DNA of 38,790 nucleotides from assembly GCA_001820175.1 (NCBI GenBank), contig MHOT01000026.1:1-38790 (forward strand). The letters are read 5' to 3'. The translations under genes and the position numbers were made by a program. Positions 15,615-23,418 of the stretch are shown piece after piece. Source of the stretch: Candidatus Staskawiczbacteria bacterium RIFCSPHIGHO2_02_FULL_42_22. GTDB lineage: Bacteria; Patescibacteriota; Minisyncoccia; Minisyncoccales; Staskawiczbacteraceae. Within the stretch, counting starts at the first letter, position 1. Every line of letters begins with the position of its first letter. A model generated the notes under the pieces. That model was given only the letters and a program-made list of their open reading frames with translations. It was not told the DNA's origin and searched no databases.

Positions 15615-15845
15615 ATGAGTATTCTTGATCAATACGAGCAGGTCTGCAAAAGTTGTGGAGTGACCATCGCTGACGTTGATCGCTTCTGCCATCAATGCAG
15701 ACACCCCGTTCTTCTTCCACCAAATGTGAGCGCACTAACTATCCAAGAAAAACAGGATCGAAACCCAGATGGTTGCTTGGATTTTCATAACCTATATCGC
15801 AGAATGCGATATAAGTTTTGTCCAACATGCGGCAACCAATTCTAA
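15615..15845 (+). CDS. 76-aa zinc-ribbon mini-protein
   Basis: 76 residues with three CxxC pairs: CKSCG, CHQC and CPTCG; this spacing suggests a double zinc ribbon. GGAG seven bases before the ATG sets the start. Own promoter and terminator, opposite to rplD and rplC between which it lies. Function unknown; a nucleic-acid- or protein-binding role is inference. Confidence 0.75.
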   Translation: MSILDQYEQVCKSCGVTIADVDRFCHQCRHPVLLPPNVSALTIQEKQDRNPDGCLDFHNLYRRMRYKFCPTCGNQF

Positions 15846-15851
15846 TATCGT

Positions 15852-15884
15852 AGCGCCAACCTTCAGGTTCGGCGCTCTTTTTTT
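15852..15884 (+). terminator. Rho-independent terminator
   Basis: AGCGCC / GGCGCT stem followed by CTTTTTTT. Confidence 0.88.
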
Positions 15885-15952
15885 ACTTCGTCATCGCGAA
15901 CCGCAGTGAAGCGATCTTTTTAAAAAAATCTAACTATTAGATTGCTTCGCTC

Positions 15953-16134
15953 TATGGAACAAACATTATGAAACCGCACTAAACTCGCCGCAGGTTTGGC
16001 AATATTGGGCGGCTTGGAGCAAAAAGTTTGTGAGGCGTAGCCGAAGCTACGCCGAACAAACTTTTTGTGAAACCTGCCCAAGATTGGCAAATCCGGCAAG
16101 GGTTGGAGTGCGGTTTCATAATGTTTGTTCCATA
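15953..16134. mobile_element. 178-bp TA-flanked palindromic element, copy A
   Basis: Arms TGGAACAAACATTATG and perfect inverse; the core of 178 bp lies between TA and TA. The centre is a GGCGTAGCCGAAGCTACGCC hairpin. Read from the left end it is open for all codons (WAAWSKKF, FCETCPRLANPARVG) and it is also open on the other strand. It sits inside an older ATTGCTTCGC...GCAATGAC repeat (15890-16146). Confidence 0.9.
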
Positions 16135-16195
16135 GCTCGCAATGACAACGTTGACCAAACCCTAACCCCTAGACGCTAACCCCTAATCTCTAATA
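16135..16195. repeat. Repeat remnant and CCCTAA-like heptads
   Basis: GCTCGCAATGAC closes the older repeat; ACCCTAACCCCTAGACGCTA follows and continues into the end of rplC. Telomere-like in look, but only the single-arm form of the CTAAATT class. Confidence 0.6.
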
Positions 16196-16775
16196 ATGTC
16201 CCCCTGTGCCCCGGAATTGCCCCCTTCAGCGCTAAGACATTATTTTGGGCATCAATACTGGCAATTTTCAAATTTTTTACGGTGATTCTTTCAAAACCCA
16301 TGCGTCCCGGCATTTTTCTTCCTTTAATTACGTGCTGGGGAAATCGTTGGCCAATAGATCCAATGGTGCGGCTTTCGTGTTTGGCTCCGTGGGTGGCGTT
16401 TCGGCCATGAAAACCGTGCCGTTTTACTCCTCCCTGAAACCCTTTTCCTTTTGAGATTCCTGACACATTAACGGTATCTCCCTCCGTAAATTCACCGACT
16501 GAAACTTCGTCGCCAACGTTTTTTAGAAATTGGGAATTGGTAATTGGATATTCTCTCAAATATCGATACTCTTTGCCCTTCATGGTTTTTTTAATCTTGC
16601 TTTTCTTTTCAATTTTTACAAATCCCAACTGAAGCGCATCGTACCCCTCTTTATCTTTAGATATTTTTTGTAATACCGTGCATGGCCCTGCTTCAACCAA
16701 AGTCACCGGAGTGATATTTCCCTTTGCATCAAACATCTGAGTCATTCCAATTTTTTTCCCTAAGATAAACTTCAT
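16176..16775 (-). CDS. rplC: Large ribosomal subunit protein uL3
   Basis: 199 residues from ATG (MKFILGKKIGMTQMFDAKGN); the track start nine codons upstream is not conserved. The loop reaching the peptidyl transferase centre (KGFQGGVKRHGFHGRNATHG) is intact. Between rpsJ and rplD. Confidence 0.96.
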   Translation of the reverse strand: MKFILGKKIGMTQMFDAKGNITPVTLVEAGPCTVLQKISKDKEGYDALQLGFVKIEKKSKIKKTMKGKEYRYLREYPITNSQFLKNVGDEVSVGEFTEGDTVNVSGISKGKGFQGGVKRHGFHGRNATHGAKHESRTIGSIGQRFPQHVIKGRKMPGRMGFERITVKNLKIASIDAQNNVLALKGAIPGHRGTLLEIRG

Positions 16776-16794
16776 CCATGTGATGCAAATTACA

Positions 16795-16978
16795 AATGTC
16801 ATGCAAATTTACAAATATGCGAATACATATTCGCATATTCGCCAAATTGGCACTACATTCGCGTTATTGGCATCTTATAATCAAATAACGGGCCTTCAGC
16901 CCGATAAAGTAAAATCTTATAACAAGACCTTATTTTGGACTTTTCTCTTACCAGGTAAGAGTAGTATCTCGTTTTAAT
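16795..16978. repeat. Gap between rplC and the rpsJ foldback with three hairpins
   Basis: ATATGCGAATACATATTCGCATATTCG near 16815 is a short foldback of the CGAATATA class. CGGGCCTTCAGCCCG (16889-16903) and CTCTTACCAGGTAAGAG (16945-16961) are compact hairpins. On the minus strand the first of these two is followed by TTATTTG, so a weak terminator or attenuator before rplC is possible. No gene seen. Confidence 0.5.
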
Positions 16979-17113
16979 TGTGAATATTGAATCTTGTATC
17001 TTGCCGCCCCAAAGGGCGAGCCTCGCCCAAAGGGCGGGAAGCTGGAATGTGGTGAGAAAATTCGTCATTCAAAATTCTATTCAAGCTACAAGATACAATA
17101 TTCAAGATTCTAC
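16979..17113. repeat. Intergenic foldback, GAATCTT class, with GC-rich insert
   Basis: TGAATCTTGTATCTTG and CAAGCTACAAGATACAATAT arms. The left arm is split by a GC-rich palindrome (CCGCCCCAAAGGGCGAGCCT and inverse) that resembles one inside the element at 26927-27145. Confidence 0.8.
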
Positions 17114-17144
17114 TATATTTTTATCAAAATATCAACCCCCCTTC

Positions 17145-17516
17145 TTAAATTTTTATGGATATATCTACTCCTGACGGTAAATTCAAGTCGCGCAGGGCTT
17201 CAATAATTCCCTCGTTTGGGCTTAAAATATCAATAATCCTTTTGTGTACCCGCATTTCAAACTGCTCACGGGCGTTTTTGTGGACAAAAGTTGATCGGTT
17301 TACGGTGTATTTTAAAATTTCCGTTGGCAGTGGCACGGGCCCCACCACTTCAACCCCCTGGCGATTGGCAATATCAATAATCTGTCGCACTGAATTATCT
17401 ATGATTTTGTGATCATAGGCCTTCAATTTTATCCTGATTTTTGGCATCACGGCAACAGCGGCCTCTTTTGGAGTATCAGTTTCTGGCTTCTTTTTTGCAG
17501 CTGGTTTTTTAATCAT
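17145..17516 (-). CDS. rpsJ: Small ribosomal subunit protein uS10
   Basis: 123 residues. The S10 core starts at [20 protein letters not shown] (residue 24) and contains [20 protein letters not shown]. The 23-residue Lys/Ala/Pro-rich extension ([20 protein letters not shown]) is unusual; initiation at the inner ATG would give the normal 100-residue form, but the upstream ATG has a hairpin leader like its neighbours. Between tuf and rplC. Confidence 0.95.
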   Translation of the reverse strand: MIKKPAAKKKPETDTPKEAAVAVMPKIRIKLKAYDHKIIDNSVRQIIDIANRQGVEVVGPVPLPTEILKYTVNRSTFVHKNAREQFEMRVHKRIIDILSPNEGIIEALRDLNLPSGVDISIKI

Positions 17517-17527
17517 TTTTATTCATT

Positions 17528-17640
17528 TTTGCTCGGCAAAAATCGCAGATTTACGCAGATACCACGCAGATTTACGCAGATCGTGATACGACGTATCCGC
17601 GATTATCTGCGTTGAATCCGCATTTTTCCGCGACAAAAAT
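17528..17640. repeat. Intergenic foldback, ACGCAGATTT class (about 10-bp period)
   Basis: Four CGCAGAT units, centre CGTGATACGACGTATCCGCG, then ATCTGCGTTGAATCCGC. Between tuf and rpsJ. Confidence 0.85.
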
Positions 17641-17649
17641 CATCAAGTA

Positions 17650-18843
17650 TTACTTGATGATTTTTGTTACCACTCCCGCTCCCACGGTTTTTCCTCCTTC
17701 TCGAATAGCGAATTTTGATTTTTCCTCCAAGGCAACTGGTACAATCAATTTAACCGTTAAGTTAGCAGTATCTCCGGGCATCACCATTTCGGTTCCGGCT
17801 GGCAAGGTTACGTCTCCCGTAATATCTGAAGTTCTAATGTATAATTGCGGTTTGTATCCGGTGAAAAATGGAGTGTGCCTGCCGCCTTCGTCTTTACTTA
17901 ATACATACACTTCGGCTTCAAATTCAGTGTGAGGGGTAATTGAACCGGGTTTTGCCAACACTTGGCCTCGTTCAATATCTTCTTTCTTTAATCCTCGTAG
18001 TAAAATTCCCACATTATCTCCGGCCTGCCCCTGATCCAATGATTTTTGGAACATTTCAACCGAAACCACCACGGACTTTTGCGTTGGCCTGATTCCCACA
18101 ATTTCAATTTCGTCGTTTTGTTTGATAATTCCCCGTTCAATTCTGCCGGTAGCTACGGTTCCTCGTCCCTCAATAGAGAAGACATCTTCAATAGCCATGG
18201 CAAACGGTTTATCTAATTCTCGCGCGGGTTCCGGAATATAGTTATCACAGGCATCCAATAATTCAACAATTGGCTTAGCGGCCGCGTCATCAACAGAAGT
18301 TGCGGCTAACGCCTTTACAGCCGATCCCCTGATAATAGGAGTGGTATCTCCCGGGAATCCATACTTTTTCAATAATTCCCTTACTTCTGATTCAACCAAA
18401 TCCAAAATTTCAGGGTCATCTACCATGTCGCACTTGTTCATCCAAACCAGCAAACTTGGCAAGCCAACCTGTTTGGCGAGCAAAATGTGTTCTTTGGTTT
18501 GAGGCATCGGTCCGTCTGGAGCTGACACTACTAAAATTCCGCCATCCATTTGAGCGGCTCCCGTAATCATATTTTTAATGTAGTCAGCGTGTCCAGGACA
18601 ATCAATCAATGCGTAGTGCCTTTTTGGCGTTTCCATTTCCAAGTGAGTAATAGAAATCGTAACCCCTCGCGCCTTTTCTTCAGGGGACTTGTCAATTTCG
18701 TCCACACCTTGTCCGGACGACTTTAAACCACGTAATTTGGTTACGTGCATAATTGCCGCCGAGGTGGTGGTTTTTCCGTGGTCAACGTGACCAATAGTTC
18801 CAATGTTTACGTGAGGTTTGGACCTCTCGAATTTATCTGCCAT
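17650..18843 (-). CDS. tuf: Elongation factor Tu
   Basis: Delivers aminoacyl-tRNA to the ribosome. 397 residues from ATG ([20 protein letters not shown]); G motifs [17 protein letters not shown] and NKCD are present. The track start 17 codons upstream lies in the ACACAGAT foldback. Own promoter at 18968-18996. Only one tuf copy is in the window. Confidence 0.98.
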   Translation of the reverse strand: MADKFERSKPHVNIGTIGHVDHGKTTTSAAIMHVTKLRGLKSSGQGVDEIDKSPEEKARGVTISITHLEMETPKRHYALIDCPGHADYIKNMITGAAQMDGGILVVSAPDGPMPQTKEHILLAKQVGLPSLLVWMNKCDMVDDPEILDLVESEVRELLKKYGFPGDTTPIIRGSAVKALAATSVDDAAAKPIVELLDACDNYIPEPARELDKPFAMAIEDVFSIEGRGTVATGRIERGIIKQNDEIEIVGIRPTQKSVVVSVEMFQKSLDQGQAGDNVGILLRGLKKEDIERGQVLAKPGSITPHTEFEAEVYVLSKDEGGRHTPFFTGYKPQLYIRTSDITGDVTLPAGTEMVMPGDTANLTVKLIVPVALEEKSKFAIREGGKTVGAGVVTKIIK

Positions 18844-18847
18844 TTTT

Positions 18848-18946
18848 TTAAGATACAGATTCACACAGATGCTAAACAGATCCACACAGATCACGAATAC
18901 GTGAATCTGTGATTTGTGGAAATCTGTTTAGAATCTGTGATGCTCT
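18848..18946. repeat. Foldback upstream of tuf, CACACAGAT class
   Basis: GATACAGATTCACACAGATG against GTGAATCTGTGATTTGTGGA, loop with ACGAATACGTG. It lies between the tuf promoter and the start codon, so it forms the tuf leader. Confidence 0.85.
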
Positions 18947-18967
18947 GCTTTTTTAATTTCTTTGTTA

Positions 18968-18996
18968 ATACTATTATATTATTCTAAATAAGTCAA
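18968..18996 (-). promoter_or_regulatory. Promoter of tuf
   Basis: On the minus strand TTGACT, 17 bp, TAGTAT. Confidence 0.6.
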
Positions 18997-19042
18997 TAAT
19001 CTGTAAATCAAAAAACGCTGAATTCTGCGCTTTATAGGAAAA

Positions 19043-19258
19043 TCATTCAATCTCCAATACTTCTTCAAGTTTTTTTACCCTCGGCCTAAGGTCTCCAATA
19101 TCTTCTAGTTTCTGCTCAACAACTTTAATCCTCTCATCTATTTTTTGAACCTGCACCTTAGTTGCTGCGTTATCAAAACTATCCTTCACCATTTGGGCAG
19201 TAGGAAAAACTTCTTTCATCGCCTTAATTAATTTTTGTACATCTTTATCGTCTAACAT
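19043..19258 (-). CDS. 71-aa coiled-coil protein
   Basis: 71 residues from ATG (MLDDKDVQKLIKAMKEVFPT). The second half (about residues 35-70, VQKIDERIKVVEQKLEDIGD) is a predicted heptad coiled coil. It overlaps the 3' end of the zinc-finger gene upstream, so the two are translated as a pair. Function unknown; such small helix-plus-coil proteins are common in Patescibacteria. Confidence 0.65.
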   Translation of the reverse strand: MLDDKDVQKLIKAMKEVFPTAQMVKDSFDNAATKVQVQKIDERIKVVEQKLEDIGDLRPRVKKLEEVLEIE

Positions 19259-19421
19259 TTTGTTTGCTTTCTTTTTCAATAAGTTTTTTCTCTTTTAAAA
19301 AATTTATTATTGGTTGGCCACAATCTTCACACAATTCGGTTCTTCCCCAAAATCCAAACCCTGCCATCACCGGCTCTTTTTCAAGTTCGACTTTGCATAA
19401 ATCACATTTATTCACCATCAT
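19245..19421 (-). CDS. Small zinc-finger protein
   Basis: 58 residues from ATG (MMVNKCDLCKVELEKEP) with two CxxC pairs, CDLC and CEDC, about 25 residues apart, as in a treble-clef or zinc ribbon. It is the first gene of a two-gene unit with the coiled-coil protein. The promoter's -10 box is only about 10 bases before the start codon, so the transcript is nearly leaderless. Function unknown. Confidence 0.65.
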   Translation of the reverse strand: MMVNKCDLCKVELEKEPVMAGFGFWGRTELCEDCGQPIINFLKEKKLIEKESKQNVRR

Positions 19422-19429
19422 ATACAACC

Positions 19430-19488
19430 ATTATAATCTTCCAGAAAACGTTGTCAAATTTGACAAATAATAATAGTTATGATACATA
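19430..19488. promoter_or_regulatory. Divergent promoter pair sharing a palindrome
   Basis: TTGTCAAATTTGACAA (19451-19466) gives a -35 box on each strand. Minus: TTGACA, 16 bp, TATAAT (19430-19435) for the zinc-finger gene. Plus: TTGACA, 17 bp, TACATA (19483-19488) for the 103-aa gene. Confidence 0.75.
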
Positions 19489-19535
19489 GATAACAGTACT
19501 CGCTCGTATCAACCAAACTCTTTGGGAGAAGAATC

Positions 19536-19847
19536 ATGAAAATCAAAATGGATTCTCTGGTTGCAATCAACTTCTATGACAACAGAGGTGATTCCACCAA
19601 AAAGAGAGCTATCGGCAAGGTCCTCATGGGAAATGACACAATACCACCAAGCAATTACTGCAAAGTGGAAATCACCTATCCTGTATCCTGCAAAGGAACT
19701 CTGATTGGTGTTTTGCTCCAAGACCTAAAATACTTGGGTCACGAGGTTACCTCTTCCGAGGGTACCATACCCTGGGAGGAAATTGTCCTTCGCCTGGCCA
19801 GAGAGCTCGACCAACAACAAAAGGAGGAAGTGAAATTAGGCACGTAA
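19536..19847 (+). CDS. 103-aa hypothetical protein
   Basis: 103 residues (MKIKMDSLVAINFYDNRGDS) with no family recognised. The N-terminal two thirds look like a small beta-rich domain, and the C-terminus is helical and charged. Start set by GGGAGAAG nine bases upstream. Own promoter in the divergent region and own terminator; opposite in direction to tuf and fusA. Confidence 0.7.
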   Translation: MKIKMDSLVAINFYDNRGDSTKKRAIGKVLMGNDTIPPSNYCKVEITYPVSCKGTLIGVLLQDLKYLGHEVTSSEGTIPWEEIVLRLARELDQQQKEEVKLGT

Positions 19848-19870
19848 GCCCCTTCTCTTTCTCAACCGTA

Positions 19871-19902
19871 CCTGCAATTGAAATACATTGCAGGCTTTTT
19901 TT
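19871..19902 (+). terminator. Rho-independent terminator
   Basis: CCTGCAAT / ATTGCAGG stem, then CTTTTTTT. Confidence 0.92.
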
Positions 19903-19910
19903 GTAAAAAT

Positions 19911-20040
19911 TTTTAGATTGGATTGCTGCGGCAATTACAACAAGCGCCGCGCCCGAAGGCGCGGCGAATTCAGAATGACGGGCGTATCCGCGATTATCTG
20001 CGTTGAATCCGCGCCAATCCGCGAATTTTTTGTTTACAAA
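19911..20040. repeat. GGATTGC...GAATGACG repeat and ACGCGGATT units
   Basis: TGGATTGCTGCGGCAATTA to CAGAATGACGG encloses GCCGCGCCCGAAGGCGCGGC, a member of the ATTGC...GCAATGAC family. ATCTGCGTTGAATCCGCG units follow (19990-20030), as near rpsJ. Confidence 0.65.
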
Positions 20041-20046
20041 AATGAA

Positions 20047-20130
20047 TTATTTCGTTTTTCCTTCTATAATCTGCTGGGCCACATTGTTTGGCACCTGTTC
20101 ATATGAATTAAATTCCATGGTAAAAGTCGC
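20047..20130 (-). pseudogene. Orphan 3' end of a fusA-like gene
   Basis: On the minus strand 27 codons and a stop read ATFTMEFNSYEQVPNNVAQQ and on to EGKTK, which matches the end of the intact EF-G (SFTMEFNSYEQVPANVALEI) with many silent changes. No upstream part is left. It lies about 125 bp downstream of fusA, separated by a palindromic repeat. Confidence 0.85.
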
Positions 20131-20254
20131 TCATTTCATTCGCTCCTCAGAAACCCGCGGTTTCTGATACTCGCTTCGCTCGTAGTTTCCTACACGGGGA
20201 GATACCCGATCTCCCCGACCTCCTCTGTATTTACTATGGAATTTCTCTAAACAA
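20131..20254. repeat. Palindromic repeat between fusA and its orphan tail
   Basis: Contains GGGGAGATACCCGATCTCCCC, the hairpin AGAAACCCGCGGTTTCT and GCGAAGCGAG-type sequence. Its ends (TACTATGGAATTT and inverse ATTCCATGGTAAA) are copies of the fusA FTMEF codons in opposite directions. Confidence 0.7.
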
Positions 20255-22330
20255 TTATTTCTTCCTACCTTCAATTATTTCCAGAGCAACATTAGCAGGA
20301 ACTTGTTCATAGCTGTTAAATTCCATAGTGAAAGATGCTCGGCCTTCGGTAAGAGATCTTAATGCCGTTGCGTATCCGAACATTTCGCTTAATGGCACCA
20401 TGGCATCTAAAATTTTCATGCCGGCGCGTTCTTTTGTTTCCTCAATTTTTCCGCGCCGTGAATTTAAATCGGAAATAACGGTTCCAAAAAATGCCTCGGG
20501 TGTGATGACCTCGGTTTTCATGATCGGTTCCAAAATAACCGGCTTGGCGCGCTTGGCGCCGTCTTGCACGGCCATGCTGCCGGCAATTTTAAAGGCAAAT
20601 TCAGAAGAGTCAACATCGTGGAACGATCCGTCAATCAACGTTACTTCCACATCAACCATGGGGTAGCCCGCAATAATGCCCTTGTCCAGTGCTTCAATAA
20701 TACCTTTTTCAGTCGGCTTGATAAATTCTTTCGGAATGGCGCCCCCCTTAATTTCGTCAATGAATTCAAAACCCGTACCGCGTTCTTTCGGCTTTAATTT
20801 AATGACAACGTGTCCGTATTGACCCTTTCCACCGGACTGCCTGACATACTTTTCCTCGGCTTCTGATTCACCGGTAATGGTTTCCTTGTAAGCAACCTGG
20901 GGCCTGCCGAAGTTTGCATCCACGTTAAATTCGCGCTTTAAACGGTCTTGAATAATATCCAAGTGCAATTCGCCCATACCCGAAATAATGGTCTCACCGG
21001 TTTCAATGTCTTCTTTAATTCTAAAGGTCGGGTCTTCCTGGGTTAATTTCCTGATGGACATGATCAGTTTTTCCTGATCGGCCTTGGTTTTTGGCTCAAC
21101 CCGCATGGCAATCACCGGTTCGGGGAATGAAATTTTTTCAAGCACCACTGGTTTGTCTTTGTCGCATAATGTGTGGCCGGTAACCGTATTTTTCAATCCA
21201 ACCGTGGCGCCAATTTCGCCGGCATACAATACATCTAATTCTTCCCGCGAATTTGATTTCATTCGCAAAATCCGGGCGATTCGTTCTTGTTCGCCCGTAA
21301 CTGAATTCAATAAATAGGTTCCCTTGTTAAGTGTGCCCGAATACACCCTAAAAAATGTCAGCTGACCCACAAAAGGATCCGTGGCCACTTTAAATACCAA
21401 AGCGGAAAATGGTTCCTCGTCCGTAAATTTCCGTTCAATTTCTGCCCCCGTTTTAGGATCAGTTCCTTTTACAGAACCGATGTCCATGGGACTTGGCAAA
21501 TAATCAATAACACCGTCTAAAATTAATTGAGTTCCCTTGTTTTTTAAGGCGGTCCCGCAAAATACCGGCACCAATTTGAAAGCCAAGGTTGCTGTACGCA
21601 ACGCTGCCATAAGCTCGTCTCTGGAAATTTCTTCTCCTCCTAATAATTTGTCGGTTAACATATCACTACTGCCGGCAATCATATCTACCATTTTCTCGCG
21701 CCATTGCTTTGCTTTTTCCACCATGTCAGCCGGAATTTCTTTTTCAACGACATTTTCTCCCATTTCGCCTTCGTAAGAAAGCATTTTCATTTTCAGTAAA
21801 TCAACTACACCGGCAAAATCGGCTTCAGTTCCAATAGGAATAGTTATAGCTACTGCGTTTTTGGTTAACTTATCATGAATACTCTGGAAGGACTTATCGA
21901 AAGATGCCCCCATGCGGTCCAGCTTATTAATAAAACAAATTCGCGGTGTGCCATATTTATCGGCCTGCCTCCAAACAGTTTCGGACTGCGGCTCAACTCC
22001 GGCAACGCCATCAAACACGACGCAAGCGCCGTCCAATACGCGCAAAGATCGCTGTACTTCGGCGGTAAAATCAATGTGGCCAGGAGTGTCAATTAAGTTC
22101 ATTTGTATCCCCTTCCAGTGCATAGTAATAGCGGCGGCGGTAATGGTAATTCCCCGTTCCCGTTCTTGCGGCATCCAGTCCATCACCGTATCTCCCTCGT
22201 GCACTTCTCCGATTTTGTGAGATACTCCGGTATAAAAAAGCAACCGTTCTGAAACCGTTGTCTTACCGGCGTCAATGTGGGCAATAATTCCGAAGTTACG
22301 CATTTTTTCGATGGGATACTGTCTAGTCAT
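20255..22330 (-). CDS. fusA: Elongation factor G
   Basis: GTPase driving translocation. 691 residues from ATG (MTRQYPIEKMRNFGIIAHID); G motifs AHIDAGKTT, DTPGHIDF and NKLDRMG are intact, as are domains II-V to the end IIEGRKK. The track start 19 codons upstream lies in TTCTATT repeats. Normal neighbours rpsG and tuf are in the right order but are separated by toxin-antitoxin genes and mini-genes. Confidence 0.98.
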   Translation of the reverse strand: MTRQYPIEKMRNFGIIAHIDAGKTTVSERLLFYTGVSHKIGEVHEGDTVMDWMPQERERGITITAAAITMHWKGIQMNLIDTPGHIDFTAEVQRSLRVLDGACVVFDGVAGVEPQSETVWRQADKYGTPRICFINKLDRMGASFDKSFQSIHDKLTKNAVAITIPIGTEADFAGVVDLLKMKMLSYEGEMGENVVEKEIPADMVEKAKQWREKMVDMIAGSSDMLTDKLLGGEEISRDELMAALRTATLAFKLVPVFCGTALKNKGTQLILDGVIDYLPSPMDIGSVKGTDPKTGAEIERKFTDEEPFSALVFKVATDPFVGQLTFFRVYSGTLNKGTYLLNSVTGEQERIARILRMKSNSREELDVLYAGEIGATVGLKNTVTGHTLCDKDKPVVLEKISFPEPVIAMRVEPKTKADQEKLIMSIRKLTQEDPTFRIKEDIETGETIISGMGELHLDIIQDRLKREFNVDANFGRPQVAYKETITGESEAEEKYVRQSGGKGQYGHVVIKLKPKERGTGFEFIDEIKGGAIPKEFIKPTEKGIIEALDKGIIAGYPMVDVEVTLIDGSFHDVDSSEFAFKIAGSMAVQDGAKRAKPVILEPIMKTEVITPEAFFGTVISDLNSRRGKIEETKERAGMKILDAMVPLSEMFGYATALRSLTEGRASFTMEFNSYEQVPANVALEIIEGRKK

Positions 22331-22380
22331 ATGCGAGAATCTAGAAAATAGAAAGTAGAAAATAGAATTTCTACGGCCTA

Positions 22381-22408
22381 TTGACAAAATATTAATAAAT
22401 AGTAAAAT
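22381..22408 (+). promoter_or_regulatory. Promoter of mini-gene 22451
   Basis: TTGACA, 16 bp, TAAAAT; CAGTAC follows 14 bases later. Confidence 0.6.
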
Positions 22409-22450
22409 GGGGACAGCTCATCAGTACCATTTTTCCAATGAGGTGATGCT

Positions 22451-22651
22451 ATGCAATATTGGGAGTGCTGCTTTGTTTCTATTGCGAATGCAAACATAGA
22501 AGAAGTGGAAGCGGAGGTTCAAAAACAAATCAATGCGCTAGGAAGGCAGGGATGAAGAATGGTGCCTATCACCATTCCTGGTCCGGGCGGGGCGGGTGGT
22601 CTTGGAGGAATTTGGATGGAGCGCGAAGTTTCATCTGAAAAAAAGGAATAA
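22451..22651 (+). pseudogene. DUF4177-like mini-gene with an in-frame TGA
   Basis: ATG follows GAGGTGATGCT. After 34 codons (MQYWECCFVSIANANIEEVE to NALGRQG) a TGA occurs, then 31 more codons in the same frame (RMVPITIPGPGGAGGLGGIW). The joined protein resembles small DUF4177-type proteins, where the position of the TGA is a conserved Trp (GAEGWELV). A TGG to TGA change, or readthrough, would explain it. Own promoter and terminator are intact. Confidence 0.6.
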
Positions 22652-22678
22652 TCTCCCAACCAAGAATCAATGGAATGG

Positions 22679-22708
22679 GGCGCCGAAAGGATTCGGCGCT
22701 GTTTTTTT
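22679..22708 (+). terminator. Rho-independent terminator
   Basis: GGCGCCG / CGGCGCT stem followed by GTTTTTTT; same stem as at 7960. Confidence 0.9.
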
Positions 22709-22717
22709 ACAAAAAAT

Positions 22718-22966
22718 TTATTTTTTGTAATGATTCGTGATACTGAAAACTTCCGCTATACCATCGTTAATAAAAAACAATGCGCGATATTTTTGGTCAA
22801 TTCTGAAAGAATAAATCCCTCTCCAGTGCGGCTGTAATAATTCTGTTTTTAAAGAAGCGTGCCGAATATTTTTCCAAAACATCAAACTCGCTTTTTGCCA
22901 TTTTTTCTGGAGATTGTGAGCATTAACATATTCAATGATATCTTTTCGAAGCGGTGACAGTTTCAT
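22718..22966 (-). CDS. RelE/ParE-superfamily toxin
   Basis: 82 residues with the RelE-like pattern of three helices followed by strands (HWRGIYSFRIDQKYRALFFI, then EVFSITNHYKK). Members cut mRNA on the ribosome or poison gyrase; the exact target is not clear here. It overlaps the antitoxin by 4 bp (ATGA), typical of antitoxin-first operons. Confidence 0.8.
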   Translation of the reverse strand: MKLSPLRKDIIEYVNAHNLQKKWQKASLMFWKNIRHASLKTELLQPHWRGIYSFRIDQKYRALFFINDGIAEVFSITNHYKK

Positions 22967-23175
22967 TTCTTTCCATAAGAGGATTTTTGCAAACCATCTT
23001 TCAAATCTCTTAAAAATCCTTTGGTGTAAAGATTGGTTTTTTTGAAATCTTCGGCAACATCTTCAGGGGAGTCCTTTATTAAAAATTCAAAAACACGCCC
23101 GGTCAGCTTTCGATAACCTTCCGCTTGACGTTGTAATTTCACATATTCATTTTTAGAAATAGTAACTTTGTTCAT
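22963..23175 (-). CDS. Antitoxin of the RelE-type pair
   Basis: 70 residues from ATG (MNKVTISKNEYVKLQRQAEG); track start six codons upstream not supported. The N-terminal VTISKNEYVKL pattern is that of a strand-helix DNA-binding antitoxin and the C-terminus is likely the toxin-binding tail. It would bind and silence the toxin and autoregulate the pair. Confidence 0.75.
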   Translation of the reverse strand: MNKVTISKNEYVKLQRQAEGYRKLTGRVFEFLIKDSPEDVAEDFKKTNLYTKGFLRDLKDGLQKSSYGKK

Positions 23176-23208
23176 TAACGTATTGTAATGCACTCTCTAA
23201 AAAATTAA

Positions 23209-23298
23209 ATCCTGGATTGCCGCGCCTGCGAGCTCGCAATGACGGACATTTTCATTTCCGCGATTTTCCGCGTAAATTTCCGCATCTTTCCGCGCGCT
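23209..23298. repeat. ATTGC...GCAATGACG and CGCGGATTTT repeats
   Basis: GGATTGCCGCGCCTGCGAGC to TCGCAATGACGG is a small member of the ATTGC/GCAAT family; TTTCCGCGATTTTCCGCGTA and similar units follow. Confidence 0.6.
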
Positions 23299-23418
23299 TT
23301 AGCGAGCGAAGTGCGCAAAAGCTTTGTTCGCCTCTGCCATTCGGTGCGTATCTGCCTTCCCCACCTGCAACGCTTCTGTGTAGCAATGCGGGCAGATTTT
23401 TCATGGCGTTGCCTTCAT
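23299..23418 (-). pseudogene. Orphan copy of the rpsG 3' end, interrupted
   Basis: On the minus strand ATGAAGGCAACGCCATGAAA (matching rpsG) is followed by an insert of about 40 bp (CTGCCCGCATTGCTACACAG...), then [18 protein letters not shown] and a stop, the exact end of uS7. It abuts the original stop codon of hicA, so hicBA lies between two rpsG ends. Confidence 0.85.

Noticed and set aside
15486-15704. Minus-strand ORF of 72 residues antisense to the zinc-ribbon gene
   Set aside because: No ribosome binding site; it is the mirror of the promoter and first half of the mini-gene.
16135-16195. CCCTAA repeats resembling telomeres
   Set aside because: The unit is degenerate, short and shared with the intergenic CTAAATT foldbacks inside an operon; there is no chromosome end.
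22451-22651. Recoding of TGA as Trp or Gly (genetic code 4 or 25)
   Set aside because: uS14 and uL22 end at their normal last residues with TGA, so TGA is a regular stop in this genome.
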